Origin: Acanthosepion lycidas
Taxonomy: Eukaryota; Mollusca; Cephalopoda; Sepiida; Sepiidae
NCBI GenBank assembly: GCA_963932145.1
Contig: OZ010573.1
Location: 22,388,565 to 22,452,564, forward strand
DNA: 64,000 nucleotides
Reading direction: 5' to 3'
The notes under the pieces are model-generated. The model was not told where the DNA came from. It saw only the letters and a program-made list of their open reading frames with translations, and did not search any database. Numbering within the stretch: position 1 is the stretch's first letter; every line of letters starts with the position of its first letter. Position numbers and translations under genes: made by a program. Shown here one piece after another: positions 21,090 through 31,792 of this stretch.

Positions 21090-21700
21090 CAGGGTATATC
21101 AAAAATACTTTTGCAATCTTTGGGGGCGGATTCAAGGACAAAAGTCTATATAAACAATATATATGTCCGCAAATACATCGTTTTGAGCTTAAAGAAATTT
21201 TATGGTAGATGACGCTTTTTTGTCATGTAGACTAGGTTACATTTGTTATTCGTGTACATTTGTGGCTAGTCAGTCTTCAACGTTTTACATGTGTAGTAGT
21301 GAGTTAACTGAGTATTGTTACGTTTAACAATGGCAGGATATTCATATCGTGAGAAGGCAGATATGATTTTTACAAGTGGTCGCGCGAATGGTAATGGACG
21401 CGAGGCTGCACAACTATATCAGATTCCGTTTCAAGACCGAAGGCAGCCTAGTCATCCATTGCTTCTGTTTATCGTCATCGTCATATTGCTAAGACAGGAT
21501 CTGTGGCATCATAAACTATGTTAATAAGTATTTTTGGATTATATCTTGGATTGTATATTTAAGGGCGTCTACCGTAAATTTTAAATTTGATGACTCAAAA
21601 ATAAATGATTTGCGGACATATGTTTATATGAACTTTTTTCCTTGTTTTGATGTAAGAAACCCGACCCCATCGTTTGTAAAAGTATTTTTGATACACCCTG
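21090..21700 (+). mobile_element. Deleted mariner (DUF4817-type) with intact inverted repeats
   Basis: Left end CAGGGTATATCAAAAATACT; right end in reverse complement CAGGGTGTATCAAAAATACT. Similarity extends for about 45 bp and TA flanks both ends. Only the transposase start is left inside. It sits 70 bp upstream of the homeobox exon acceptor, inside the presumed intron. Confidence 0.85.
21330..21524 (+). pseudogene. Mariner transposase N-terminus
   Basis: MAGYSYREKADMIFTSGRAN then GNGREAAQLYQIPFQDRRQP matches the 'M..YT..E.ADM.F.YG.ANGN.REA.RLY..RFPNRR.P' DNA-binding domain of DUF4817-type transposases. The frame then runs out into non-homologous sequence; the DDE catalytic domain is deleted. 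Confidence 0.75.
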
Positions 21701-21845
21701 TATATCTATTATATCAAACTTAAATTTTTGTATACACCCGTGAGAAACCTTACATATTGATGTAATATAAAGTTGGTTATCCGTAAATATGCGTGCAAAT
21801 AAAATTTTGACATCAATTAAATACAGTTTTTTTTTAGCAGACGAC

Positions 21846-21965
21846 GAAAAATGTGACACTGAAATCCGAAAGTGATTGAAATAGCAAAAGATGCATCACA
21901 AAAGCTAAACAAAATATAAAGAAACAGGAAAATTTCTTTTGAAACAAAGAAAACAGTTCTGAACT
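21846..21965 (+). mobile_element. LINE-2 internal fragment
   Basis: AAAATGTGACACTGAAATCC and the following A-rich stretch match the thumb region of the LINE-2 reverse transcriptase at 36915-37010. Short and decayed. Confidence 0.5.
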
Positions 21966-22086
21966 GTTACTTCATAACAGCTCTTCTATAAAGCAGTGAA
22001 AGCAAGACAATCACCTCACAGATGAAGTTGCTTGTATAGAACAAAGAGAAAAGATTTGACCCACACAACGCCAGGTACCATCGTTA

Positions 22087-22132
<46 letters not shown>
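22087..22132. repeat. (TA)n microsatellite
   Basis: Uninterrupted TA run. Confidence 0.95.
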
Positions 22133-22139
<7 letters not shown>

Positions 22140-22247
22140 GTGAGTTCAATCGCGATATAAGAGAGTGAAATCCATATTCTCTAGGTCAACAAGAATCAAT
22201 GAAAAGAGTCCTCACAAGGACAATAATAACATTATAATCATCCAATG

Positions 22248-22250
<3 letters not shown>

Positions 22251-22336
<86 letters not shown>

Positions 22337-22341
22337 TGTGT
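22251..22341. repeat. (TA)n(TG)n microsatellite
   Basis: About 16 TA units followed by a TG tract with a few TT interruptions. It adjoins a SINE-L body. Confidence 0.95.
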
Positions 22342-22565
22342 GCGTAAATAGCAGGACAGACTGGGTTCTATAGCCTTGGACGGCAACTAGTCTAGGTGAA
22401 GGACAAATTTGAATTCAAAACCTGCGGAGGGTCGTTTGGGGACCTTGTAGTGCACAAATCATATGTGCTGGTGTCTGGCTGTCGGTTCCTGGTAATTGAG
22501 CTGCTTGACCCTCATACGTCAAATTTGACGAGAGAGACGAATATATATACTATCGTGGGCAACAA
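22342..22565 (+). mobile_element. SINE-L body (3' part)
   Basis: GTAAATAGCAGGACAGACTG, CAACTAGTCTAGGTGAAGGA, AAACCTGCGGAGGGTCGTTT and GAGCTGCTTGACCCTCATAC occur in the same order in the reverse-oriented copies at 42976 and 57558. The tRNA-like head is replaced by the microsatellite. Confidence 0.8.
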
Positions 22566-22715
22566 GGACACCTCGAGGTGGTGTAATGGTTAGCAAGCTT
22601 GTCTCACTAGAACAATTACGACTGAGTAGTGAGTTCGATCTTCACTGGGTGCCCCATACTTTCGGCCTTGTGCCATATCTGAGCTATGCTTGGAAAATCA
22701 CTATCGTAGACAACA
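22566..22715 (+). mobile_element. SINE-B, good copy
   Basis: tRNA-like head GAGGTGGTGTAATGGTTAGC with B box GAGTTCGATCTTCACTGG, then CCCCATACTTTCGGCCTTGT and GAGCTATGCTTGGAAAATCA. It matches 35523-35660 throughout. It follows SINE-L directly, making a composite. Confidence 0.8.
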
Positions 22716-22734
22716 AATGTGTGTTGAGTAAAAT

Positions 22735-23160
22735 AAAGAGGTGCTCAACTTCTATGGAAACGCATGTGTCTCCCAAGGCCTGCAAACTTTTAGCGAGGTT
22801 TTGCTCGAGTGGCTGACTCATATGTTTCCGCGAGTGGAGAGCAAGGCCTGTTTTACAGAGTGCGACAAAGTCACGGTGGTAGGTAAGATTATCATAGAGA
22901 GGACCACCATGCTGCCAACTTTCCTTTAATATTTGAACGCAATAGATCCCGATGTTCAAGTCGGCCTCACTCAAAACTTCGTATAGCATAACAGGCGCCA
23001 GCTTCTTTCCCTCCAAAGCTTTGTTTTCCCAGTAATAAAAGTGGGTGGTGCATCCCTTCAGATTGTCTTTACGTTTGTCTTTGTAACACAATACCAGCTT
23101 TCCAACTGACCTGCTTTTTACAAACTGGGCAAAGAGAAAACGTTTTGGAAGTCTGCTATC
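22735..23160 (-). mobile_element. LINE-3 ORF2 C-terminus, open for ~145 codons
   Basis: The minus-strand frame reads SDSRLPKRFLFAQFVKSRSV, GKLVLCYKDKRKDNLKGC and YYWENKALEGKK. This resembles the 'D.RLPK.LLYGEL..GKRSVGRP.LRYKD..KRDLK' and following 'WE..A.DR..WR' tail of many non-LTR retrotransposon polymerases. It continues without a stop to 22684, a rare length of open coding here. Which clade it belongs to is not clear. The upstream end is replaced by a TA tract. Confidence 0.55.
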
Positions 23161-23161
23161 G

Positions 23162-23206
<45 letters not shown>
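23162..23206. repeat. (TA)n microsatellite
   Basis: Uninterrupted TA run between a LINE fragment and a mariner end. Confidence 0.95.
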
Positions 23207-23209
<3 letters not shown>

Positions 23210-23930
23210 TGTATCAAAAATAATTCCACAGACTTTAGGGTCGAATTCCTGACACCAAAACAAGGTAAATAAAATGTCCATATAAAGATATGTCCAAAAG
23301 GCCATTGTTGTATTTCAAGACAGCATCTCATAATAAATGTTCAAACTGTCCTTCGCTTGCTTCTATACACGAATGCACTCGTCGGATGACTGATTGGCGG
23401 GCACTTTCAAATACTCCCACAAGGTATCAAATGGTTTCGCAGGCCCCCATGACACGTTGATGAAACGTCTCTGCATTAATATAGCCCTACCTCTCAATCT
23501 TTCAGTCAGTGCGTCGTTACAATATGACTAAAATGTGCTGGGGCCTCATCATGCATGAACGATATGCGTCTTCATATTAGCAGCGGTACATCTAGCAGCT
23601 GTAAAAAGTGTCCTTGTAGACAGATCCTGTAAGCCGTGTTGGGAGAACATATGGACCTACCAGGCAGTCACCTACAATTCCAGCCCACACATTAATCGTA
23701 AATGACGTTGGTTTCTAGCCTGTATTGTACCATGGGGATTCCGTTCCGCCCACAACTGTTGGTTGTTTAAACCCATTTTCCATCTCATCCAGACATTTTT
23801 CAGATGGTGTGAACATAGATTAATTCACAGACGACTGTCTATCTCTCATTGAGTCATCTTCTCCTTCCATGTCACAGCCTTCATCTTTATTTCAGTAGAA
23901 ATTCTAACCATGGTTTTAGTGTAAAAAAAC
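23207..23930 (-). pseudogene. Mariner-superfamily transposase, 5'-truncated
   Basis: Minus-strand pieces in shifting frames read INVWAGIVGDCLVGPYVLP, RLTGSVYKD, a HDEAPAHF-like stretch with stops, then FHQRVMGACETI and IRRVHSCIEASEGQFEHLL. Together they follow the DUF4817-type transposase order from before the second catalytic residue to the C-terminus. The end near 23207 reads CAGTGTATCAAAAATAATTC, a terminal repeat like that at 21090. The N-terminus is missing and stops and frameshifts are many. Confidence 0.75.
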
Positions 23931-24534
23931 AACCTAATGTTAAATTATAATTACATGCCAAGGCACCATAGACCCCTGTTAACAAGATAGAACAATTCCT
24001 ACCTAAATATTTGTATATTATCATGACTTTATCTGCTCAGATCTTTTATTGGTCCAATAGTTTTGCACAACCATTTTTAACCTCAAAACTGTGTATCTTT
24101 GGTTACACATCTACAAAAACTTATTTTCCAATCCTCAACGTCCACGGTCACACGTGAAAAAAAGCATGCTGCTAAACAATATTAACTTCTTGATAAAATA
24201 AAGGTGTATAATCATTTCATATGGTTGACTCAAAATGCTTTCACGCAAGTAATTGTCGCATTGTTTATCTTAATTTGTTATCAATCGCCAGTTATGATGT
24301 TTCTCAAGACATTAATTCAGATATATTATAGAATGCCCATAATATCCCATAAAACTCGCTAAAACTAATCAGACAGAAATATACAACAGATACTTCAAAA
24401 TAAACCAATTTTCGCCATCCTCAAAGATCTTCATCCTCATAAGGCGTAAGACATGGTGTTGCCTTAGGGTTGCTGCGCAGCTGAGCACCTGACCAGTTTC
24501 CTTCACATATCTAGGTTTAAGGCCGAAGAGTTAT
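23931..24534. other. No gene seen
   Basis: AT-rich unique sequence. The last 100 bp may be diverged LINE-1 sequence. Confidence 0.4.
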
Positions 24535-24955
24535 TCATTCATCAGATTCGTGATGTGGCTTCCCTCTGTCTTTTCTACAAATATTTCCATGCAAACTACT
24601 CTGACAACCTATTTTCACTGGTACCCCAACTGCATGAATTTAAGCATGCTACTAGTTTGGCATCTCGGTCCTACCATTTCACTGTCGATACAGTTAAAAG
24701 TAACCGTCTCTTCTACTCCAAGAGGTTCATCTCTCACACTTCTCGACAGTGGAACTCTCTTCCTCCTACTCGCTTCCCTGATGGCTATAATCTTCAAATA
24801 TTCAAATGTAAGGTCAATCGACATTTTCTGATGCCTTGATCCTGATCCCCGTTCTTCTTTATATCCTTTCCTCAAACAATGTCTTTACTCTTGCTCCCAC
24901 TCTCTGTAACCCCTTGCGTACTAGTGCTTGGGGTGAAATGCTTAAAAAAGAAGAC
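24535..24955 (+). mobile_element. LINE-1 3' end
   Basis: DVASLCLFYKYFHANYSD, HATSLASRSYHF, SKRFISHTSRQWNSLPPTRF and FKCKVNRHFL form the classic C-terminus of a CR1/Jockey-type polymerase, open for about 94 codons. The 3' block (CTCTGTAACCCCTTGCGTAC..TGCTTGGGGTGAAATG, A-rich end) matches the other LINE-1 copies. It is the best preserved copy at protein level. Confidence 0.8.
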
Positions 24956-25473
24956 CTGGTGGCGCGTACCTACCCCTCCTGGTCAAAACACAACCAATAT
25001 ACTTCAACTTGAAGGCTCGCCATGGTCATGTACACGTGGCCTTTTATTCGATCAATGGAAACCTCTGCACTGACCGTTGGTTTCAGTCTAGAAAGCCCTC
25101 TATCCATCGATAACTTGTCATCTTTACACTGGCCTTAGTCATGGAGTCTAATCTCCCCCATTGTGCTTAATGGACGTTGAACTTACAAGAACATTCATTC
25201 GGTTATGTTTTAATCCAGTTAATCCTCTAGCTGCCCTCCCCACCAGAAAAGCTTGGTGTGGAAACTGGTTTAGTCACTATTGACCCAACAATGCAACAGG
25301 TACTACTAGGTTATATGGTACGAGTAGCAATCGTAGAGAGCCCTGATATTAAAAAATTGTATACTTTAATTTTGACCGCCATGATGTAGCAGATCCATGA
25401 ATTCAAGAGATCTTTTAACATTTTCGCGAAAATTTTCTTGTACCCTATTTAAAATCAATATTTTTTTATGATA
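24956..25473. other. No gene recognised
   Basis: Moderate GC with no repeat match inside the window and no domain recognised in any frame. Confidence 0.4.
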
Positions 25474-25553
25474 TTAGGTTGGTGCCAAAATAAAGTCGTT
25501 TTTTGGCGTTCAACTTTATGTGAGAAAACGACATTATTTTTGCAGCAAACTAA
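25474..25553. mobile_element. MADE1-like mariner MITE, copy 2 (80 bp, diverged)
   Basis: TTAGGTTGGTGCCAAAATAA at the left and an inverse with two substitutions at the right, TA-flanked. The centre is altered (TTGGCGTTCAACTTTATG), so this is the oldest-looking copy. Confidence 0.9.
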
Positions 25554-25919
25554 TAATTGTTGTACTGGCAATATCACTAAACATTTTACGATTGTCTTAT
25601 TTGAATTATCTGATAACTCTTAATTCTTAAGTTAATGATTGAATACGCTCCTTGAAAGTTCCACAACTATAAAAGACCCATAGAAAATACCCGTAAAAAA
25701 TAGCCTGATTGCATCGTTGACTATCTGAGCTTAACAATTTTAACCAAATATTACAATAACAATCATAAATATGAATGCAGGTAAATATTTAAATTAAGAG
25801 GGTACAAATGAAAAGATGCAAAATTGCCAAAGGGTTCAATTTCACTGAAAAATCCTGACCCCTGTTGGTAGAACCTGTATGGGCAAATATTTAAACTGGG
25901 GTCAAACACTTAGTCAGTT
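25554..25919. other. No gene seen
   Basis: AT-rich, with no recognisable element. Confidence 0.4.
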
Positions 25920-26020
25920 ATGTACCATGTTAGCCTTCAGTATGTCATGTGTCTGTTAAATTCTCCAAACCTACCTTCCTCATTTTGTTTCCCGAAAATT
26001 TCAGCTGTCTTTCTGATTGA
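25920..26020 (-). mobile_element. LINE-2 3' tail fragment
   Basis: In reverse complement it codes RQLKFSGNKMRKVGLENLT-like sequence, the tail block of LINE-2. Very short. Confidence 0.55.
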
Positions 26021-26021
26021 A

Positions 26022-26306
26022 TCAGTCAGTTATGTGCCATACGTGATACACGCTTATGCGATCATGTATCTTTCGATACATGACTGACGAAATAGATTTT
26101 TTTTCGCGCAGTAGGTTGCCATTTCTTTTTGCAGTAGACCAGTTGCCATCCCAGGCTATAGAACCCGGTCTCTCCTGCTATTTACCCATAGGGAGGGATT
26201 CATACCTTTCTCAAAGGGGTATTAGCACATAAGTGAATGTCATGGATTTGACTGGAATTTGTAATCCTCAATCCGAGCCGCTATCCATTACTCCAACATG
26301 CCACCC
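26022..26306 (-). mobile_element. SINE-A, nearly full length
   Basis: Reverse copy with the hairpin tail (GTATCTTTCGATACATG on the plus strand), body and head ending GCTATCCATTACTCCAAC. Part of the B-box region is deleted. Confidence 0.85.
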
Positions 26307-26329
26307 TGTCAAACACTATGAATATTTGA

Positions 26330-26470
26330 AAATACATTTTAATAGTGAAAATAACAGTAATGTATTTTCATAGTAAAGAATTACCAGCAATAAATTTTTG
26401 AAAAACTAAGTTAACTGCAATACATTTTTGTAAAGAATTTACTAATGATCCCAAGAAAATTAAATTTCGG
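26330..26470. repeat. Fragment of ~37-bp AT-rich tandem repeat
   Basis: TTACCAGCAATAAATTTTTG and TAACTGCAATACATTTTTG resemble the tandem array at 38810-38985. Confidence 0.45.
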
Positions 26471-26744
26471 TAGTAAATGACCCATAAGGATGTTGATATG
26501 CCACTAAACGAACAAACAATTTTACTGGCGCAGACGGAAAACGCGTGAATTTTTTTCTTTTTTGTCATGAACGCTGTTTTTTCTAACTAAAATCAAACAG
26601 CGTCTATGATATATATCTATTTCGTCTGTCTCTCCTGGAAAACAAAGCGGAATGTTTCATTATTTATATGAGGTAATTGTAGAGCGTAATGTACGTGTTA
26701 GCTTACTTACTAAAATCAAGTAGGAACAATGGCACGTGGAAATA

Positions 26745-26905
26745 CAAATAAATAGTTCAGTTCGAAATTCCAGTCACCTGAAGAAAGTCGTTGCGTACAA
26801 CGACCGAAACGTCGCGAATATGGCAACGAAGATGAGGAAACTAGTCAGAACAATGTAAATAGTGTAAATAATTACAATAACTCATCGTAGAAATATAGAC
26901 AGATA
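26745..26905 (+). repeat. Dispersed repeat E, copy 1
   Basis: GGCACGTGGA, AGTTCAGTTCGAAATTCCAG, a hairpin block (26778-26812), then TATGGCAACGAAGATGAGG and AATATAGACAGATA. It matches 38226-38425 in the same orientation and 40656-41060 reversed. The hairpin block, GTCGTTG/CAACGAC closed by CGTA between CTGAAGA and CGAAAC, resembles a hammerhead core. Confidence 0.75.
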
Positions 26906-26927
26906 AAACTATATTCTTTTTAATCTT

Positions 26928-27035
26928 GGTGCTTCGCAGTAGGGTAATGGTTAAGTTATTTAATAAGACATTTGCTAGTGCGTAAGTAAGATTGATCCTC
27001 CTTATAGCCTTGAGCTAAAATAAGGTTAAGAAATA
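26928..27035 (+). mobile_element. SINE-B, diverged
   Basis: TGCTTCGCAGTAGGGTAATG, GATTGATCCTCCTTATAG and AGCCTTGAGCTAAAATAAGG follow the SINE-B order. Confidence 0.55.
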
Positions 27036-27136
27036 TCTACATGTTTGATAATATTGATGGTTCGAGAAAAAGAAGCATTTAAACAAGATTGAAAAAAATA
27101 CATTTATTTTAATAATTTTGAACATTTTCCTATCTA

Positions 27137-27237
27137 TTAGGTTGGTGCAAAAATAATGACGTAATAATGTCGTTTTTTGACGTATTTTTAACGTCAAAAA
27201 ACGACATTATTACGTCATTATTTTTGCACCAACCTAA
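27137..27237. mobile_element. MADE1-like mariner MITE, copy 3 (101 bp, long form)
   Basis: Almost perfect palindrome. Each 48-bp arm contains TTAGGTTGGTGCAAAAATAA, TGACGTAATAATGTCG and a TTTTTTGACGT block. TA on both sides. Confidence 0.97.
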
Positions 27238-27318
27238 TAGTAATGTGTTGAATATGTTTCTGTCTCTTAGAATTTTGTTTTTATTAGATTTTCACAATCT
27301 ATTCTTTCTTTTTAAATA

Positions 27319-27321
<3 letters not shown>

Positions 27322-27404
<83 letters not shown>
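27322..27404. repeat. (CT)n(TA)n microsatellite
   Basis: About 15 CT units passing into about 26 TA units. Confidence 0.95.
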
Positions 27405-27407
<3 letters not shown>

Positions 27408-27591
27408 GTATAACATATATTTATGTATCTTTTTGAACAAGTTGCACTGAATAAATTTTACAAGAATAATAAAATCACTGTTAATTCTAAGGCTATTTTT
27501 AATTTTCAGGAAGAAGCTCTCCTCTCGTATCGCTGCATTTTGAAAGCACGCTGGTTTTTATTTACCATGGTTTGATGGGAATCCTTTAAAG

Positions 27592-29156
27592 CAGGGGTCT
27601 CAAACACGCAGCCCGTGCGCCAAATGCAGACCGCGATCTATATTTTAGCGGCCAACGAGGAAGCATTTCCGCAACGAATATTTTCCTCAAAATTTAATGT
27701 TTAATAAATACACCCTGAGCGGTTTCCATCCTTTTACAGAAGCAGTATTGAGCTAGACCTACCCAGCAAGTACCAATAGACAATGAATTAATTTTCAGAT
27801 CAGGGAGTGCTGTTCTAGATCCAGGGAAGGGAAGATAACTTGATTTTGCTGCCCAAGGACGTGTCCCGCATCAGTTAATGCAGGACAATCGCATTTTTAC
27901 AATCTATGAATCTTTCTAAAACTTATGCATGAATTTTGCCTTTTTTTTTTAAAAAAAAAGAAGATATACATATGATATAATGGAATATGCATACACCTGT
28001 GTTCCCCCTCACTGGAATATGATTGGCTGGTGTCCGTCATAAATACAGACGGACGTGTACGTAAGACGACACCCATTGGACTACGCCATTGGCTATTCTA
28101 TTGGTCTACACCTATTACCTGCAACTATGACGAGTACCAGTTGATTACTGCTACCGTGCACTACTTGGTTACAGTAGCCAAACCCACTTAGCTACTTCGA
28201 TCAAATATATCCATTTCCGGGACATATCAACTTATTAAACACAAACGACTGGAATACGTGCGAAACCTTGCCTAAATCTTATAAAACTGTTGTCATTTCA
28301 ACTTTGCTATGTGATTACGAAACCCGAACTCTATATCATCGCGGCATCCAAAAATTAGAACGTTTTCACCAGCAAAAGTTTCATTCAATTTTGAACATCA
28401 AATGGAAATACTATGTGGCCAACAATAAAGTATCGAATCGCTGATCATTAAACACCGTCTTCGATGGTCAGGGCGTGTAGCAAGAATGGAAGATTCAAGG
28501 TTTCCACGTCAAGTTTTAATCAGTGAGCTCACTTCAGCGAAAAATACCGGGTCATCATCAAAGATACAAGGACCAACTCAAAACAATAATGAAAGTCAGT
28601 GAACTGGCATAAATCGTTTGAAACACAAACCCGGGACGATACCAACTAGCAGTGTTTCATTCCCACCGCAACCAAAAACTTCTAAGCAACCAGAAGAGAA
28701 AAGGATGATGTCAAACGACAGTAGACAAAGGCTCGACAAAATTGGCCTCATCCTCCACGAACATTACCATGCAGTCAATGCCATCGGCTCTTCCAGGCGA
28801 GAATTGGTCTAATTAGTCATCAACGCCACCGTCAAAAAGAAAGTAAACGGCAAAAAGGAATTTAAATTTTTGGGTCCGACGCTCGTCTCTCGATATATAT
28901 TCTCCCTCTCCTATTTTCTATCCGTCATTTTCCCAATTCCTTTAGCTCAAAAATAGCAAACCGATTCAATTTAGTTTTGTGGGTCTATGGAATTTTTTTT
29001 GGAAACCTGTCCCTAAAGGATACTGCTGACACCATGGACCTGTCCACGGGGTTGGGCAGTCGATGTCCTCACCATTGGTAATGCCTTGGCGATGGCCCTG
29101 CTTTGGGCCTGATTACACTTCTCCTTCAGTACGTGTTCTCGAGTTAGAGATTCCTG
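27592..29156. mobile_element. Non-autonomous hAT transposon, 1565 bp
   Basis: The left end CAGGGGTCTCAAACACGCAG and right end (reverse complement) CAGGAATCTCTAACTCGAGA are inverted repeats of hAT type. Both sides carry the same 8-bp direct repeat CTTTAAAG (27584-27591 and 29157-29164), the expected hAT target-site length. GC-rich subterminal sequence with AAATGCAGACCGCG follows the left end. No hAT transposase was recognised inside; a LINE remnant occupies the middle. Confidence 0.85.
28195..28880 (+). mobile_element. LINE-4 ORF2 C-terminus remnant inside the hAT element
   Basis: Shifting frames read KTVVISTLLCDYETRTLYHR, GIQKLERFHQQKFHSILNIK, then RWSGRVARMEDSRFPRQ-like and later LPGENWSN. 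This is the order of a non-LTR polymerase tail (thumb, 'HQR.LR.IL.I.W', 'R.RW.GH..RM.D.R.P'). Stops are frequent, so it is an old insertion. Confidence 0.65.
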
Positions 29157-29164
29157 CTTTAAAG

Positions 29165-29754
29165 CTTACAAAAATGAATAGAAGGCAATGATATTTTTGT
29201 TATTTTTTATCATTGGTGCAAACTTAAAAGTTTTTTTTATTATTATTGTTTGGTTAATCAATGTCAAACATTTTATCAAAAGCCATGGCGAATCAGGAAG
29301 GTGAGCAATCGAAAGAATAAAGTAATCAAAATGATGAAGAGAACCAACTTACAGTCAAATGCAGCAAAGAGATGTGAGTTGATGACGGACGGGTGAGGCT
29401 TCTCCTGAAAATATATTCTCGACTCTCGTTGGAAGCTGGACGGTTGATAATCGCCTGAATGTAAGGATATTTCTGTATAAGTCACGGGAAGACAAACATT
29501 CATTTGAGGGTCGGGAAAATGAAAGAAAGGCCGAATGTAGTTGCTCAATAACAGATATATACATCTCTTTCTATGTAGGTTACTTATATAGGAACGTTAG
29601 AATTATTTGAACGTACGTCAACGAAGAAGAAAAAACAGACCGCTACGGAAAGTCCGAAGTAGATCAGCGAAATGTTTATTAATTCTTTTTTTTTAATTAA
29701 GAAAAACACTGAAGACAATTCTGCTATAAAGAAATAGTTAAAGAAATATTTTAG
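29165..29754. other. No gene recognised; possible exon on minus strand
   Basis: Two overlapping minus-strand frames cover about 29276-29564 and end near a donor-like GACTGTAAGTT (about 29350). The peptides show no domain I know. A spurious frame is likelier than an exon. Confidence 0.3.
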
Positions 29755-29945
29755 CGGAACATTGTTATAGTGTAATGAGTACGATCCGCATCGAGTGTCC
29801 TATATGTGTGGCCTTGAGTCAAAACAAAGTTAAATTTAATAAAATTATAGGGAAAACGTGAAAATAGGATGAGATTTTATTGCCCATATGAGAAATTGTC
29901 AAAACCTTTTCTTTTTACGGGTCAAAGGTCAGGTTATTGGTTTGT
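29755..29945 (+). mobile_element. SINE-B-like element with repeat F tail
   Basis: GTTATAGTGTAATGAGTACG and GGCCTTGAGTCAAAACAAAG look like SINE-B. The tail 29821-29945 (TTTTATTGCCCATATGAGAA, TTATTGGTTTGTTTGAA) is repeated at about 32570-32672 inside another SINE. Confidence 0.55.
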
Positions 29946-31248
29946 TTGAACTTATGAGTATATTTATGTGGGTGTGTGTAGATATGTTGCAGTCTTTTTC
30001 CTTTCTCATCAATTCATATGCACACAAACACACACAAACACGTACACACTATCTCTCTCAAATTCCTTTTGCCCTCGTCCTCTCTATCTCTTTCTATCTC
30101 TTTATCACCCATATGCCAAAAGAGTTATTATTAAGTGCCAAAAGGCATTAGAAAGAAGTATATAAAGCTAATGCTAGATGGCGCTAATATATCATGACGT
30201 CATGGCAATACCCAGACCCCTATAAATTGAGCTCTGGTATCTGGTGAGTCAGTAAGAAAAATTGGAATGATCTGCTTATGACAAGACGTGGGGAATTATC
30301 GGAGTTTAAATAAGAAAATGATAGCGGAGAGTCAAATGAACTGGATATCCATTTTTTTTTAATTTTGGAGACATTTAATATCCTTCGATCCGTGGTGTTA
30401 ACGTGAGAGCCGGGAATATCGAACAGGTGTAACTTCCCACCGTTGACAACACAGGGGCTGACCACAGGTCTGTAATGTTCTGAATAGGATTGTTTGCAGT
30501 AACAGGCAAGCGACACTGGCTCAAATTGCAACCATATTCAAAGCAACATGCACCGGACTCATATCCAATAGGCCAGATCAACATTCTTCAAATTCCATGA
30601 AATACTGGAACAGAGGAACCACCTGGATGATCCTGTTAAATCTATGATACCGGACACAACGCATCATCTGAGCTCATGGCGTCGCTAATTGGAATCTGGA
30701 GAATTGGAAATGGTTCCATTTGTTTCGGGATTATGGCAAAATTTGGATGTGGCACAGAATGATGCTATGGGAGACTATTGGTAAAAAGGCACTGTGCAAG
30801 CTGAGGTTGTTTAGCTAATTGTGGTGTATTAACGTGGTATGTGTTGGATACACTGGTTCACGTAAACATATCAGTGACCGGTGGCTGCTACATTGTACTG
30901 ATTTGTAACCATTCCCACCAGCTCATAGACCTCATGTACGCCTAAAACAACCGTGTCTTCGGCTCAAGTTGAACAAATCTTGAGGAATATTCTGGGGGTG
31001 TCTGACGAAATAGGTAGTCATGACGATCACCCGACTATCATTTATGGATCCTGATGTCTGTTCTCAGGCGAAATCCTGGATCTATATCAGGGATCTGTCG
31101 AGATCTATCAAGACGAAATGGCTAAGAGGTCTTTCCAAATTTCTAAGACCACTTGTGGAATTGATGCCACATCGAGTAACTGCGCTTCGCAGCGATAAGA
31201 GCGCTCTACACCATCATACGCCTATCATGCGACTTTTATAGGCACAAA
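29946..31248. other. No gene recognised
   Basis: 30000-30120 is CA/CT-biased. 30210-30240 has CCTATAAATTGAGC, a TATA-box-like string. 30540-31240 has moderate GC and a 73-codon plus-strand frame (31020-31241) without known motifs. Confidence 0.4.
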
Positions 31249-31680
31249 CACTATCACACTCCCATATGCACACACCCTTTCAGACTCTCACAGACTATAT
31301 CTATGACACTCAACGCATTTACACAATTACACATTCCCCCCTCTCTCTCTCATCCTCCAAGATGTACACACACTATCACGATTTTACATTCCATATGCAA
31401 ACATGCTCTAGAACTCACACTCCAAATACATACACAAATGCTCTCTCTCTCTCTCACACATACACACATATATACACTCCTTGCTTCTCACAATCCCATA
31501 TGAAGACACTCTCTTTCGCACACTCTCATATGCACACATCCTCTCACACTAATATAATCGTATCTTACACATATACACGCACACACTCTGATACTGGCAT
31601 ACGTAGTCTCTCTTATACTTCCATGCATAAAAAACCTATTTCGCATTCACAAGTACTCTCACTTTTTCATTTTCTATCTA
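31249..31680. repeat. Degenerate CA/CT-rich simple sequence
   Basis: ACACAC, CTCTCTCT and CATATGCACAC motifs in irregular array, ending TATCTATCTATC. The 174-codon frame across it is rich in Ser, His, Thr and Tyr and is a composition artefact. Confidence 0.8.
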
Positions 31681-31688
31681 TCTATCTA

Positions 31689-31790
31689 TTAGGTTGGTGC
31701 AAAAATAATGACGTAATAATGTCGTTTTTTGACGTATTTTTTCACGTCAAAAAACGACATTATTACGTCATTATTTTTGCACCAACTTAA
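31689..31790. mobile_element. MADE1-like mariner MITE, copy 4 (102 bp, long form)
   Basis: Palindrome as in copy 3 with a TTTTTTCACG centre and one base change in the right terminus (CACCAACTTAA). TA-flanked, inserted at the edge of TATC repeats. Confidence 0.97.
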
Positions 31791-31792
31791 TA

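Noticed and set aside
29276..29564. Host exon on the minus strand with a donor-like GACT|GTAAGT
   Set aside because: Two overlapping frames compete, neither shows a known domain, and a single donor-like hexamer is weak evidence.
30210..30250. Core promoter at CCTATAAATTGAGC
   Set aside because: TATA-like strings are common in such AT-rich DNA and no first exon or gene follows.
31266..31790. 174-codon His/Ser/Thr/Tyr-rich frame
   Set aside because: It runs through degenerate CA/CT repeats and then into a MITE; no coding signal.
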